Origin: Devosia sp. MC521 | GTDB taxonomy: Bacteria > Pseudomonadota > Alphaproteobacteria > Rhizobiales > Devosiaceae | Length of the DNA: 64,000 nt | NCBI RefSeq assembly: GCF_014127105.1 | Contig: NZ_CP059902.1 | Location: 529,001 to 593,000, forward strand | Reading direction: 5' to 3' | Shown here: piece after piece, positions 27,532 to 36,790 of the stretch | Position numbering within the stretch: the stretch's first letter is position 1 | Layout of the letters: each line of letters starts with the position of its first letter | Program-made: the position numbers and the translations under genes | The notes under the pieces: generated by a model | Database searches by the model: none | What the model saw: only the letters and a program-made list of their open reading frames with translations | What the model was told of the DNA's origin: nothing

Positions 27532-28947
27532 CTAACCCAGCATCTTGCCCGGGTTCAAAATTCCATTGGGGTCCAAGGCAGTCTTAATCGCCCGCATCAT
27601 CTCCAGCGCCACCGGGTCTTTCACCTGCTTGAGCAGATCAACCTTGAGCTGACCAATCCCATGCTCTGCCGAAACAGAGCCCCCGTGGCGCAACACCACC
27701 TCATAGATGATCCCATGCATGGCCTCATCATATTGGGCCATAAAGGCTTTCGGATCTGCGCCGACAGGCATTGAGAAGTTGAAGTGAATATTGCCATCGC
27801 CAAGATGGCCAAACGGTACAGGGCGAATGCCGGGCGCAAATTTCTCAGCAGCAGCAATGCCTTCGCGGATCAGCGCTGGAACGGCAGCAATCGGCACCGA
27901 AACGTCATGCTTGATCGAAGCGCCTTCCTTGGATTGGCACTCGCTCATCTGCTCGCGGAAATCCCACATGCGATTGCGATCTGCCAGCGAGGTGGCGAGC
28001 GCCGCGTCGGAAATCATCTCGCGCTCAAACGCGGCCTCCAGCGCCGACTGCAGCGCCCCCGGTTCCGTTCCGGCCATGCGGGTGACTTCCACCAGCGCAT
28101 ACCAAGGCGAATGGCTCGCTGTTGGGTCTGCATCCAACATCCCGTGACGCATTTGGATCTCAAGCCCGATATGGGGGATCAGCTCAAAGGCATTGAGGCG
28201 ACTACCCAGCCGCTCGCGCATCAGTTGGAACAGCACCAAGGCCGCTTCCGGATCGGCGACATTGACCAGCGCCGTTTCGTGGTCTTCCGGCTTTGGGAAA
28301 ATCTTGAGGCTGGCGGCCGTGATAATGCCCAGCGTCCCTTCAGCACCAACCACCAAATCCTTTAAGTCATAGCCGGTATTGTCTTTTTTGAGCGCATTCA
28401 GGCCCTGATAGAGTCGCCCATCCGCCAGCACCGCTTCAACGCCCATCGTCAATTCGCGCGCATTGCCATAAGCCAAAACATTGACACCGCCCGCATTGGA
28501 CGAGAGCACGCCACCGATCCGCGCCGAGCCTTGTGAGGCCAGCCAGAGCGGAAACATGGAGCTCACCGCGTCGGCGGCCTCATGGGCATTTTCGAGAATG
28601 ACACCGCTTTCAGCCACCATCACGCCCGCAGCAGTATCCACCGACCGGATGCGATTGAGCTTGGCAGTAGAGAGGATAACCTCGTGCCCATAAAGCGGCA
28701 CCTGCGCCCCCACGAGGCCGGTGTTTCCCCCCTGCGGGATAATCGCCACGCGGTTCTCATTGGCCCAGCGCAAAATGGCTTGCACAGCCGCCACGTCCGG
28801 CGGAATGACCACAGCTGCCGCGCTCTGGTGGAAACGCTTGCGCGGCTCCTTGAGATAGGCCCCCATGTCGTTCGTGTCAGTGATAACGGCATCACTCGAA
28901 ACAAGGGCAGACAATTGGGCGGAAATTTCACGAGCGCTGAGGGTCAA
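27532..28947 (-). CDS. FAD-linked oxidase, GlcD/D-2-hydroxyglutarate dehydrogenase type
   Basis: A 471-residue flavoprotein. The N-terminal FAD_binding_4 domain shows PQGGNTGLVGAQVP; the C-terminal FAD-oxidase domain shows FGHLGDGNIHFNFS with metal-binding His and the closing SAEHGIGQLK motif. This clade oxidises D-2-hydroxy acids such as D-2-hydroxyglutarate or D-lactate. I take TTG 28947 behind AAAGAGG, which gives the normal family length; the frame stays open to 29106 but without family sequence. It is divergent from the phosphatase gene at 29065. Confidence 0.9.
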   Translation of the reverse strand: MTLSAREISAQLSALVSSDAVITDTNDMGAYLKEPRKRFHQSAAAVVIPPDVAAVQAILRWANENRVAIIPQGGNTGLVGAQVPLYGHEVILSTAKLNRIRSVDTAAGVMVAESGVILENAHEAADAVSSMFPLWLASQGSARIGGVLSSNAGGVNVLAYGNARELTMGVEAVLADGRLYQGLNALKKDNTGYDLKDLVVGAEGTLGIITAASLKIFPKPEDHETALVNVADPEAALVLFQLMRERLGSRLNAFELIPHIGLEIQMRHGMLDADPTASHSPWYALVEVTRMAGTEPGALQSALEAAFEREMISDAALATSLADRNRMWDFREQMSECQSKEGASIKHDVSVPIAAVPALIREGIAAAEKFAPGIRPVPFGHLGDGNIHFNFSMPVGADPKAFMAQYDEAMHGIIYEVVLRHGGSVSAEHGIGQLKVDLLKQVKDPVALEMMRAIKTALDPNGILNPGKMLG

Positions 28948-29064
28948 TTGGGCCTCTTTTGTGGACCGTTCTGGGGTTCGGTGAACTTGCCCCTTACAGC
29001 AAGCATGTGCCACAACCTTGCATACGACTCCAGATAAGGACACGCATCTAAAGCGTGATTTGCC

Positions 29065-29706
29065 ATGACCGCCCCGAATTGGCCGGATTTCTACTTCGCC
29101 CGCCATGGTGAAACTTCGTGGAACCGCGAGCGCCGCTATCAGGGCAGCCGCGACATTCCACTCAACGAAACCGGCAAGTTGCAGGCTAATGCCAATGGCA
29201 TTCTGCTGCGCGACATGTTGGAGCGCGATGGGGTCGATCCGACCCAGGTTCAGTGGTTCGCCTCCCCCTTAGGCCGTGCCTCGGAAACCATGGATCGCAT
29301 GCGCGCCGCTTTTGATGTCGCCCTGCCGCCAGTCATCCATGATAAGCGTTTGATTGAAATATCCTTTGGCGCTTTCGAAGGCTTGCTGCATGACGACGTC
29401 GCGCAGAAGTTTGCCGCCTATGCGCCGGGTGAGCGCGACGCCAGCTATTGGGAGTTCCGCCCTGAAAACGGCGAGAACTACGACGATGTTGCAGCCCGCC
29501 TGCTCGACTTCGCCAATGACGTCACACCGCATGCTATCGTCGTCGCCCATGGTGGCGTGCTGCGGGTTCTGCGTCATCTCATCGCCGGAGCCGACCGCAA
29601 GGAAGTGCTCAATTGGCCCCCTCCGCAGGGCGTAATCGCCCACTTCGCGGGCGGCAAAATGGAGCTGTTCTCGGCTGAGGACACTTGGTCCGCCGTCGAC
29701 ATCTAA
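29065..29706 (+). CDS. histidine phosphatase (phosphoglycerate mutase-like)
   Basis: A 213-residue protein of the histidine phosphatase superfamily: the phospho-His motif FARHGETSWNRERRYQG at the start and the second catalytic His in VVAHGGVLRVL. Substrate is unknown; small-molecule phosphatases (cobalamin or nucleotide pathways) and phosphoglycerate mutases share these motifs. Lacking the mutase-specific insertion, it is more likely a phosphatase. It is followed by aroC after 108 bases. Confidence 0.9.
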   Translation: MTAPNWPDFYFARHGETSWNRERRYQGSRDIPLNETGKLQANANGILLRDMLERDGVDPTQVQWFASPLGRASETMDRMRAAFDVALPPVIHDKRLIEISFGAFEGLLHDDVAQKFAAYAPGERDASYWEFRPENGENYDDVAARLLDFANDVTPHAIVVAHGGVLRVLRHLIAGADRKEVLNWPPPQGVIAHFAGGKMELFSAEDTWSAVDI

Positions 29707-29814
29707 GCCTATTTGACTGTTCAAACGCGCGGCGGGCCGAACGCCTGGCGCGCGCTTTGCCCTTGCCCTCTGGCCTAGCCCTGCCTAGAACAGCCCTGAC
29801 CACGGGGACTACGC

Positions 29815-30930
29815 ATGTCGTTCAACACTTTCGGCCACCTTTTCCGTTTCACCACTTGGGGCGAAAGCCACGGACCCGCTTTGGGCGTGGTGGTCGATGG
29901 TTGTCCGCCCGGCATCACCCTGACACCGGAAATCATCCAGCGCGATCTGGACCGCCGTAAGCCCGGCCAATCCAAGTTCACCACCCAGCGCCGCGAGGCC
30001 GATGAGGTGAAAATCCTTTCGGGCGTTTTCGAAGACGAACGCACCGACGGGCCGCGCACCACTGGCACGTCGATCTCGCTGATGATCGAAAACACCGATC
30101 AGCGCTCGAAAGACTATGGCGACATCCGCGACAAATATCGTCCGGGCCATGCTGACTATACCTACGACCAGAAATACGGCATTCGCGATTACCGCGGTGG
30201 TGGCCGCACGTCCGCGCGCGAAACCGCAGCGCGTGTTGCCGCTGGCGCTGTCGCCCGTCAGGTCCTGCAGGGCATTACCATCCGCGCCAGCCTCGTCCAG
30301 ATCGGCCCGCACAAGATCGACTACAACAATTTCGATTGGGCACAGGTCGACCAGAACCCCTTCTTCTGCGCCGACGCTAAGGCTGCCACCTTCTGGGCTG
30401 AATATCTTGATGGTCTGCGCAAGGACGGCAATTCCGTCGGCGCCGTCATTGAAGTTGTCGCCGAAGGCGTTCCCGCCGGCTGGGGGGCCCCAATCTACGG
30501 CAAGCTCTCCGCCGACCTCGCCTCGGCCATGATGAGCATCAATGCTGTAAAAGCCGTCGAAATCGGCGATGGTTTTGATGCTGCATCCCTCACCGGCGTT
30601 GAAAACGCTGATCAAATGCGCGCTGGAGAGGGTAAGCCTTACTTCCTCTCCAACCACGCTGGCGGCATTTTGGGCGGCATTTCCAACGGCGACCCGATCG
30701 TTTGCCGCTTTGCCGTGAAACCGACGTCCTCGATCCTGACCCCACGCCAGACGGTCAACACGCAGAACGAAAACACCGACATCATCACCAAGGGCCGGCA
30801 TGACCCTTGCGTTGGCATTCGTGCTGTCCCAGTGGGCGAAGCGATGATGGCTCTAGTTCTCGCTGACCACATGCTCCGCCACCGTGGCCAGACCGGCCGC
30901 GAAGGCGCTGTCGGTTTTGACCGCAATTAA
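29815..30930 (+). CDS. aroC: chorismate synthase
   Basis: Final shikimate-pathway enzyme, FMN-dependent, making chorismate from EPSP. The 371-residue protein has signatures [18 protein letters not shown], the RPGHADYTY segment and [16 protein letters not shown], and a C-terminal [17 protein letters not shown]. Length and motifs are complete. Its stop overlaps the end of the convergent MBL-fold gene by 4 bases. Confidence 0.97.
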   Translation: MSFNTFGHLFRFTTWGESHGPALGVVVDGCPPGITLTPEIIQRDLDRRKPGQSKFTTQRREADEVKILSGVFEDERTDGPRTTGTSISLMIENTDQRSKDYGDIRDKYRPGHADYTYDQKYGIRDYRGGGRTSARETAARVAAGAVARQVLQGITIRASLVQIGPHKIDYNNFDWAQVDQNPFFCADAKAATFWAEYLDGLRKDGNSVGAVIEVVAEGVPAGWGAPIYGKLSADLASAMMSINAVKAVEIGDGFDAASLTGVENADQMRAGEGKPYFLSNHAGGILGGISNGDPIVCRFAVKPTSSILTPRQTVNTQNENTDIITKGRHDPCVGIRAVPVGEAMMALVLADHMLRHRGQTGREGAVGFDRN

Positions 30931-31832
30931 GCGGGCGACAGCCTCGTTCCAAAGAGAGTGTGGCGCGCTTTAATCGCGCCGCGCTCCGCCAAATATTCGA
31001 CATGGGCAGCAATGGTCATACGTGCCGCCATCCGCACTTTCGGCGGCTGCGTGGGATAGATTTGGGCCACCACTTGCCTGATTGTCCGAGCCCCACCTCC
31101 AACGGCCGCAACCACTTGGCTATTGCGCATTTCACGATGCGCTTTGAGGGCACGAGCATAGTCCGGCCCGTTTTCAATCTCGCCGCCATGCGCTGGCAAA
31201 TAGCGGCGATAGGGCAGGGCGATCATCTTATCGAGCGAGCTAAAATAATCCGTCATCGACCCGTCGGGCGTCGACACCAAGGTTGAATTCCAACCCATGA
31301 CATGATCGCCCGTGAGAACAGTATCTGTGCCCGCAATGCCAAAGGCCAAATGATTGGCGCAGTGGCCCGGCGTGGTGTGCACCACGATCTCGACATCACC
31401 GGCCATGACCCGCTCACCATCATGCAGAACGCGGTCTGGGACGAGAGTGAAATGGCCAGACTGTGCAATTGGGTTCACTTCAAATCGCCGGAGCGGACGC
31501 GAAAGCCGATGGGGTCCATTCGACCATAGCGGTGCGCCCAAACGCTGACGCCAATAGGGAGCGGCAGCGCTGTGATCGCGGTGGGTGTGGGTCAGTATAA
31601 TTGCGTCTACGGAACGTCCTGCGATCGCGCGCTCCAGCGCTTGATAATGCGCCGCGTCCTCTGGTCCTGGATCGACCAAAGCCAGTCTTTCTTTGCCAAT
31701 CAAGAAACTATTAGTGCCGGTAAATGTGTATGCGGAAGCGTTCGGTGCAGTAACTCTGGTAACGCTTGGGTGTACAACTATCGAACGACCGGTATCGGCG
31801 CTAAATTGGGTGTTAAAAGCTAAGGCTTGCAT
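30927..31832 (-). CDS. MBL-fold metallo-hydrolase
   Basis: A 301-residue metallo-beta-lactamase-fold protein with the metal motif [11 protein letters not shown], a second ligand in TTPGHCANH and an Asp ligand in TGDHVMGW, followed by a C-terminal winged-helix-like tail ([17 protein letters not shown]). The layout, with a helical C-terminal domain, is that of the LACTB2/beta-lactamase-like endoribonuclease family, but glyoxalase-type members share it. Converges on aroC and is divergent from bioY. Confidence 0.87.
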   Translation of the reverse strand: MQALAFNTQFSADTGRSIVVHPSVTRVTAPNASAYTFTGTNSFLIGKERLALVDPGPEDAAHYQALERAIAGRSVDAIILTHTHRDHSAAAPYWRQRLGAPLWSNGPHRLSRPLRRFEVNPIAQSGHFTLVPDRVLHDGERVMAGDVEIVVHTTPGHCANHLAFGIAGTDTVLTGDHVMGWNSTLVSTPDGSMTDYFSSLDKMIALPYRRYLPAHGGEIENGPDYARALKAHREMRNSQVVAAVGGGARTIRQVVAQIYPTQPPKVRMAARMTIAAHVEYLAERGAIKARHTLFGTRLSPA

Positions 31833-31920
31833 CGGATCACACTAGGCCGTTTATATCGATTTCTCTGTTTTTGCAGATATTCTGTGCACGCGAATGCCAC
31901 CGTGAAGTGGAAGTTACGGC

Positions 31921-32565
31921 ATGACAGCTCTAATGCCTACCGTGAAAAATGGCGTGGTTTTCAATACCTTGCTCGGGGCTGTGCTGCCGCCTGGCCAAGG
32001 CGCGCGATGGGCCTTTTCGCTAGCCGCGATTTTGGTCGGCGCTGTTCTGATCGCGCTATCAGCCAGAATGAGTGTTTTCGCGTGGCCCGTTCCGGTGACG
32101 TTACAGAGTTTCGCCGTCGCTCTTCTGGCCGCTGTGGGGGGCGCCAGAATTGGCGTTGCGACCGTCGCGGTCTATCTGCTCGCAGGCGCATTGGGCGTGC
32201 CTGTTTTCGCCGGGGGAGGATCGCTCAACTATATGAACGGGCCAACGAGCGGCTTTCTCATCGGCTTTCTGGCGCAGGCTGCCATCGTCGGTTATGTCGC
32301 TGATCGTGGTGCCACCCAGCGTCCATTTCTGCTCTTCACCGGAATGATGCTGGGCAATTTGCTGATGTTTGTCTTTGGCTTTGCATGGCTCGTCATTATG
32401 TCTGGCGCGCAATGGGTCGATCAGACCAATGTATTCGCGTCCGCTTTCAGCAAAGCCGTGCAGCCGTTCATCATTTGGGACGTGCTCAAGATGGCGCTGG
32501 CGGCCCTCTGCGCAAGCGGCGTCTGGGCGCTGTTCATTGCACCAAGCGGCGAACCAAGCCTCTAA
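31921..32565 (+). CDS. bioY: biotin transporter BioY
   Basis: S-component of the biotin ECF transporter, 214 residues with about six membrane helices. It has the family segments PVPVTLQSFAVALLAA and LAGALGVPVFAGG with the GPTSGFLIGF motif. No bioM/bioN genes are adjacent, so it may use distant energising components or act alone. The start is behind GGAAG. It overlaps the convergent hypothetical gene by 4 bases. I see no perfect BioR palindrome upstream. Confidence 0.95.
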   Translation: MTALMPTVKNGVVFNTLLGAVLPPGQGARWAFSLAAILVGAVLIALSARMSVFAWPVPVTLQSFAVALLAAVGGARIGVATVAVYLLAGALGVPVFAGGGSLNYMNGPTSGFLIGFLAQAAIVGYVADRGATQRPFLLFTGMMLGNLLMFVFGFAWLVIMSGAQWVDQTNVFASAFSKAVQPFIIWDVLKMALAALCASGVWALFIAPSGEPSL

Positions 32566-33065
32566 ACGATGTCGAGACTGCGTGACTTGCGCAGCACCGA
32601 AGCCGAACGCAAGACCTCGCCCAGTTGCTTAAAGTGTATCGCACTCAAGAGGCTCAGCAAGGCTACCGCACTCATCAGTGTCAGGCCAATCTCTCCGCCA
32701 GCACTACTCGCCAGCGGCACGAGAGCCGCGAGTAAGGCGATCAAAGTGGCAGCGACTAGACGCCGGCGCACGAAATTGGTGAGCCGACCAGTGCTGAGCT
32801 GACCTTCGGTTTCAATGGCGTAGACGACCCAACCGTCGATCAATTTCTTGACGACATAGATGGCATTGGGATCGACTACAGAGCGCCGAAAGAGCGGGTC
32901 GATGGCGCTGTCCACTCTCACATTACGGAGCACTGCATTATCTTCGAGGGTGACACTTTCGTAGACCACAAAGCCTTCGTGCTGCACGGGTTCGTTATGC
33001 GCCTGAATGCCGGAATATATGAACTCGACGCCTGTGCGCTCATCAATATTCGGAAAATAGTACAT
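32562..33065 (-). CDS. hypothetical protein with two membrane helices
   Basis: A 167-residue protein without recognised domain. The N-terminal 90 residues are soluble (MYYFPNIDERTGVEFIYSG at the start), and two hydrophobic helices follow (around residues 105-125 and 128-145) with a short polar tail. It ends 4 bases inside the bioY 3' end. Unknown function; the soluble part reads like a small beta-sandwich. Confidence 0.6.
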   Translation of the reverse strand: MYYFPNIDERTGVEFIYSGIQAHNEPVQHEGFVVYESVTLEDNAVLRNVRVDSAIDPLFRRSVVDPNAIYVVKKLIDGWVVYAIETEGQLSTGRLTNFVRRRLVAATLIALLAALVPLASSAGGEIGLTLMSAVALLSLLSAIHFKQLGEVLRSASVLRKSRSLDIV

Positions 33066-33601
33066 GACAATACCTCATCCCAATGGCGCCACCTTAGCGA
33101 GCGAAGGTTGATCAAAGTATTTTTCGGCTGACCGCATTTGCGCGCGGCACGTAAGAGAAAATTCACCATCACTATGCGCGTGCGCAGCGTCATTCTCCGT
33201 TGGCAATTCTGCGTGCGGCGACGCTGAATAAACATGTACCGATCTCATCCGCTCATGCTGCCCGTAGGCCGCCAGGCATGCCCGTGACCTACTCCGCTCG
33301 CCCAAAGTTATTGGGTCTCGCAACAGGACCCGCAAATCGAAGCGATTGATTTCCCAAGGGTTCTAGGGGAGTGAAGCCCAAGAAGCAGCTCTAACAAGTC
33401 CGCTCTTGGCGCCGAACACCCGTGTAGCTGGTCGTGGCGATAGCGGGTGGCTAAGGCTTCCGCTGCAGGCGAAACGCTACGACCCGAACTTTGCGCGTTA
33501 GAGACTTAGTATCTGGGCGCGATCAAGTCGTTGAGAACTTTTCATCACCGATTTCATGATGTTGCGAAGCACAAATAACTCGTGTAGACACCACCTCACG
33601 T
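33066..33601. other. long spacer before tRNA-Gln, no gene seen
   Basis: About 536 bases without a credible coding frame on either strand. Codon use in the open frames is irregular, and I see no conserved RNA other than the tRNA that follows. It must contain the tRNA promoter and that of the gene at 33065. Confidence 0.5.
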
Positions 33602-33676
33602 TGGGGTGTCGCCAAGTGGTAAGGCACCGGTTTTTGGTACCGGCATTCCTAGGTTCGAATCCTAGCACCCCAGCCA
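33602..33676 (+). tRNA. tRNA-Gln (anticodon TTG), CCA encoded
   Basis: Acceptor TGGGGTG pairs with CACCCCA; discriminator G is followed by encoded CCA. The D-arm is CGCCAAGTGGTAAGGC, the anticodon arm CCGGT-TTTTGGT-ACCGG reads anticodon TTG for glutamine, and the T-arm has CCTAG-GTTCGAAT-CCTAG. All stems are complete. It marks the boundary between core genes to the left and the accessory island to the right; tRNA 3' ends are frequent integration targets, though I found no second copy of its end in the window. Confidence 0.95.
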
Positions 33677-33972
33677 CTCTCCATGCATCAGTAAATTCAA
33701 TGACTTAGCTGCCCGTCGTGGCACGTCATCGTAGCACCCGGTCGTAGCAAGGCGATCTGTAGAAAACTTGCCGTCCATCCTCCTGGGAACCATTTCCTTG
33801 GCAAAGGAATCACCAAGGCAGCGATGTGCACCGGACATCGGAAGTTGGGCCATGTCTCCGCTTCGAGACATGCCCGGCAAAATAGCCAGCTGACTGGAAA
33901 GGTCGGGGTGGGGGTGAGTGCAGCAATCGTGACGGTCCAAAACTGGCTCGACCCAGCTAGGAATTCTCCGAG

Positions 33973-34980
33973 TCATGCCCCCGATCGCATCTTGGCAAGC
34001 CATTCTTTCAGTTTAGGGCGATCAGCTGCTTCAATCGGATATGCCCGTGCCGTGCGGATTCTATCCGCGCCGGGCGAAAACGTCGATGTTGTGACAATCA
34101 GACCGGACTCTGCTTTTTCCCATTCGACATCGGTGTAGACCGACTTCACCAGCACCATGTCGATTTTTGCTTTTTGCCGCTTGCATTGCACGATGATCAG
34201 CGGCGGATCACTGGCAGCAGCATCCTTCGGGAATACCCGAAGGTCCACACCCTCGTCCCCGCGGCCAGGACCCATTTCAACCTTGTAGCCTTCGCGCTCG
34301 AAGAATTCGCCCGCCAAGCCCTCGAATTTCCGCCAGTGCATCTGATCTATTTCGTCGAAATTGCGATCGAGAAAATCGATGAAACGCTGATCGAGAAATT
34401 TGCCGTGTTGTGTTTCGAGCTTTTCGCTCGCAAACAAGTCCTTGAGTGTGACTTCGTCTTTCCATTCCACGTTCCGCACGCGTCCCAACGCGGAGCGATG
34501 CATGTCGTTGTTGACGCCAGAGATGATCTCCATAGCCATATCGAGGCCGTCACTGCCGTAGTTGTGGGCAACCGCAGTCAGTAAAGGGCCGGGATCAAGG
34601 GAGGCGCCATAGGGCACTTCGAGCACTTTCGCCTCGGCGATCTGCTTGCTGACCACTTCTACATAGAGCCGTTCGACCCCATGCAGGATTTCCAACTGTG
34701 CAGGATCGCTCTTATAGCGATGGAACAGCTGGATCGTGGTCGGGATGATGCTCGGAGACTCGATGTTGCCCAGCCGATACAGAAGCTGCGCTGCGGCCTC
34801 TTCTATTTCCACTGAATCGGTACGCCCCCCGGCCTTGCCTGCCGCGAGAAAGTCATCGCCAATCTGGCTGCCTGCTAGGAATTCGATGACCTCTTCCTCG
34901 GTAAGCACGACACCGGCTTTGAACGCAGCGATTTCGAGAAACGTATCGATCATCGACTGCCGAGAAAGCCAGATGCCCAT
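33973..34980 (-). CDS. Mrr-like restriction endonuclease
   Basis: A 335-residue protein with a C-terminal Mrr-cat type PD-(D/E)xK domain: FEGLAGEFFEREGYKVE, then GRGDEGVDLRVF with Asp about 246 and IIVQCKRQK with the Q-x-K active site (Gln265, Lys267), followed by GLIVTTSTFSPGA. Mrr cuts modified foreign DNA. The N-terminal 200 residues are helical and do not resemble the usual Mrr winged helix; they may be a different sensor domain. ATG 34980 is preceded by GAGGAG. It is the first gene of the accessory island and lies 0.7 kb from the nuclease/ATPase operon on the same strand. Confidence 0.85.
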   Translation of the reverse strand: MGIWLSRQSMIDTFLEIAAFKAGVVLTEEEVIEFLAGSQIGDDFLAAGKAGGRTDSVEIEEAAAQLLYRLGNIESPSIIPTTIQLFHRYKSDPAQLEILHGVERLYVEVVSKQIAEAKVLEVPYGASLDPGPLLTAVAHNYGSDGLDMAMEIISGVNNDMHRSALGRVRNVEWKDEVTLKDLFASEKLETQHGKFLDQRFIDFLDRNFDEIDQMHWRKFEGLAGEFFEREGYKVEMGPGRGDEGVDLRVFPKDAAASDPPLIIVQCKRQKAKIDMVLVKSVYTDVEWEKAESGLIVTTSTFSPGADRIRTARAYPIEAADRPKLKEWLAKMRSGA

Positions 34981-35692
34981 AGAAAATCATCTCCTCAAGA
35001 TGTCGGTACGAGGTCGATGTCAACTACGCCCTTTGGTCAGCATATTAACTCGTCCGCAATTACCTTGTCACTCGAAGAGGAAGCGCTTGTTTCGCATTTT
35101 GTACAGCGAGAAACGGCTAGAACCCGACGTAAGCGCCCCAGCAACAAGGGAGTTCGCGCTAACACAGCGCTCAGCCGCCGCCGTCTTATTCACCTCCGCC
35201 ATCCAACTGGGTGTACTAGTATCTTAAGTCCTCAGGACTTTAATGGCCGTGAAGCCCAAGAGTTATTATACGGCTTCGACCGGGTCGATCCGACGCTTGT
35301 GGGCTGGGATCCGAGGAGCTGCATCAGCAGCCTATAGGATCTGCCCCGCGAGCTCGCGCTCTATGCGGGGGCCTGGGAGTCGCGCTATGTTCGAAGTGCA
35401 AGCTACTGTGCTTCGGCGGCTATTCCTCGTAGGCGATCATGAACAACCACACTGCTTTCCCCCGCCCAGTCGATATGTGTGAAGTACAGCAGTGTTGAAA
35501 ATGGGTGGCAGTCGTAGCGCGTATCGCCTCCCATGAAGCCAGATGGACAGAACCCGGGGTTTCTGTCGATGTATGGCAGTTGCCGGAAATGACTTCCGAG
35601 ATGGGACAACGCAGGATCCAAAGAGAATTCGATAACGACGCCCGCATGAGGAAGCCATGGACGCGAAGGAGACGGACAGTAAGCCAAGAAGC
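34981..35692. other. spacer without recognised gene
   Basis: About 700 bases between the Mrr gene and the nuclease gene. Short open frames in both directions have no recognisable domain. AAGTCC-TCA-GGACTT near 35226 is a small hairpin. It may be decayed mobile DNA. Confidence 0.45.
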
Positions 35693-36748
35693 TCAGCCGA
35701 AGAGGTCCGGCATACGGCCTTTGACCAAATCCGGATTACCCATCAAAATCAAACCATCTCGACCAATGCTGCGATCAGATCGCCGGTTGGGGTCTGAAAC
35801 TTCATTGGCCTCAAACGGTGGATCACGGAGTGTCAGCAGAAACTCAATCGCCCCATTCTCGTCTTTGATACTCTGCAACTTTCGATAGATGGCCTTATGA
35901 ATTCCGAACTTCCAACCCGGCATGAACTCGATGCCGAGGTAATCGACGTCAATTTCAGTGACAAATCGCTGGAATAGCGGATCTAACACCACTGCGTAGG
36001 ACTGGTGAATGAGACGTAGTACACTGATCTGATAGTCATACGTTTCGCTGCTTGGCGGGTCTGTCACCTGTCCAAACGTGCCACTCTGGTCAAAAGCAAA
36101 CACGCACGCCGTGCGTGTCTCCGGCGCAACTCCATTGACAGTGGCAATCTGGCAAACTTGGCGCAGCGCCTTGTTGCGCGCGCTATTGACCACATTTTGG
36201 GTGACGCCATTGGTACCAAAGTTCGCGCGCCCCTTGCTTTCAATAACGTGATACAGACCATCACTCGTTATGGCGATGAAGTCTGGCTCTGACTTTTTTC
36301 CCACCTTCACGGAATGTCGGAAATGCTTAGGCATCGCTTTAGGTGGATATGTGAATTTAGGATCAGGGGCACCCAGCGTTCCCGTCCAATTTTCGAGCGG
36401 CGCAAAAACCACTGAGTTAAGATGATTAAGAGCGAACCAACGGGTCAGGGTCTCACCTAGTTTGAAGGCGTCGGATGCACGGTGCGAGGCCGTCAACCGC
36501 ATAAATCCCACCGTTGGCCTAAGGTCTGCGGTTAGAAGGCTGAAGATTGTAACAACACCGCGAAGCGACCACCAAAAGGCTCCCGTCAGCGGCGACATCC
36601 TGTGGTGGCTTGGTCCTAGAGCGATGAGGGAGCGGGCCAGTGATAGCCGCGTTGCGCCAATCGACTTTATCCCGTTCGTACTCGAGTAAATGCCAGTGAA
36701 GCCGGCGCAGGTGATCTTCTTGTGTGCGATGGAAACCTCCAAAGCCAT
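35693..36748 (-). CDS. putative PD-(D/E)xK nuclease-like protein paired with SMC-like ATPase
   Basis: A 351-residue protein with no named family that I recognise. Between residues 150 and 175 it reads SEPDFIAIT, then YHVIESKGR: an Asp (156), a following strand and Glu-x-Lys (170-172), the spacing and hydrophobic pattern of a PD-(D/E)xK nuclease core; the ALRQVCQIATVNG segment behind it fits the following helix. The N-terminal 80 residues are rich in hydrophobic residues and could belong to an overlong start. It begins 42 bases after the stop of the large ATPase gene, so the two probably form one operon. A DNA-cutting effector role is an inference. Confidence 0.6.
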   Translation of the reverse strand: MALEVSIAHKKITCAGFTGIYSSTNGIKSIGATRLSLARSLIALGPSHHRMSPLTGAFWWSLRGVVTIFSLLTADLRPTVGFMRLTASHRASDAFKLGETLTRWFALNHLNSVVFAPLENWTGTLGAPDPKFTYPPKAMPKHFRHSVKVGKKSEPDFIAITSDGLYHVIESKGRANFGTNGVTQNVVNSARNKALRQVCQIATVNGVAPETRTACVFAFDQSGTFGQVTDPPSSETYDYQISVLRLIHQSYAVVLDPLFQRFVTEIDVDYLGIEFMPGWKFGIHKAIYRKLQSIKDENGAIEFLLTLRDPPFEANEVSDPNRRSDRSIGRDGLILMGNPDLVKGRMPDLFG

Positions 36749-36790
36749 ACTAAAGTAAGGCCGCAGCTAGTTTAGCTTAACGTCAGATGC

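Noticed and set aside
31833-31920. BioR operator upstream of bioY
   Set aside because: TTATATCGAT is only a weak partial match to the BioR palindrome.
33662-34003. 113-residue minus-strand frame after tRNA-Gln
   Set aside because: Overlaps the tRNA and the Mrr gene end; no domain, no ribosome site.
35017-35337. 106-residue plus-strand frame between the Mrr and nuclease genes
   Set aside because: Irregular composition and no recognisable pattern; kept only as spacer.
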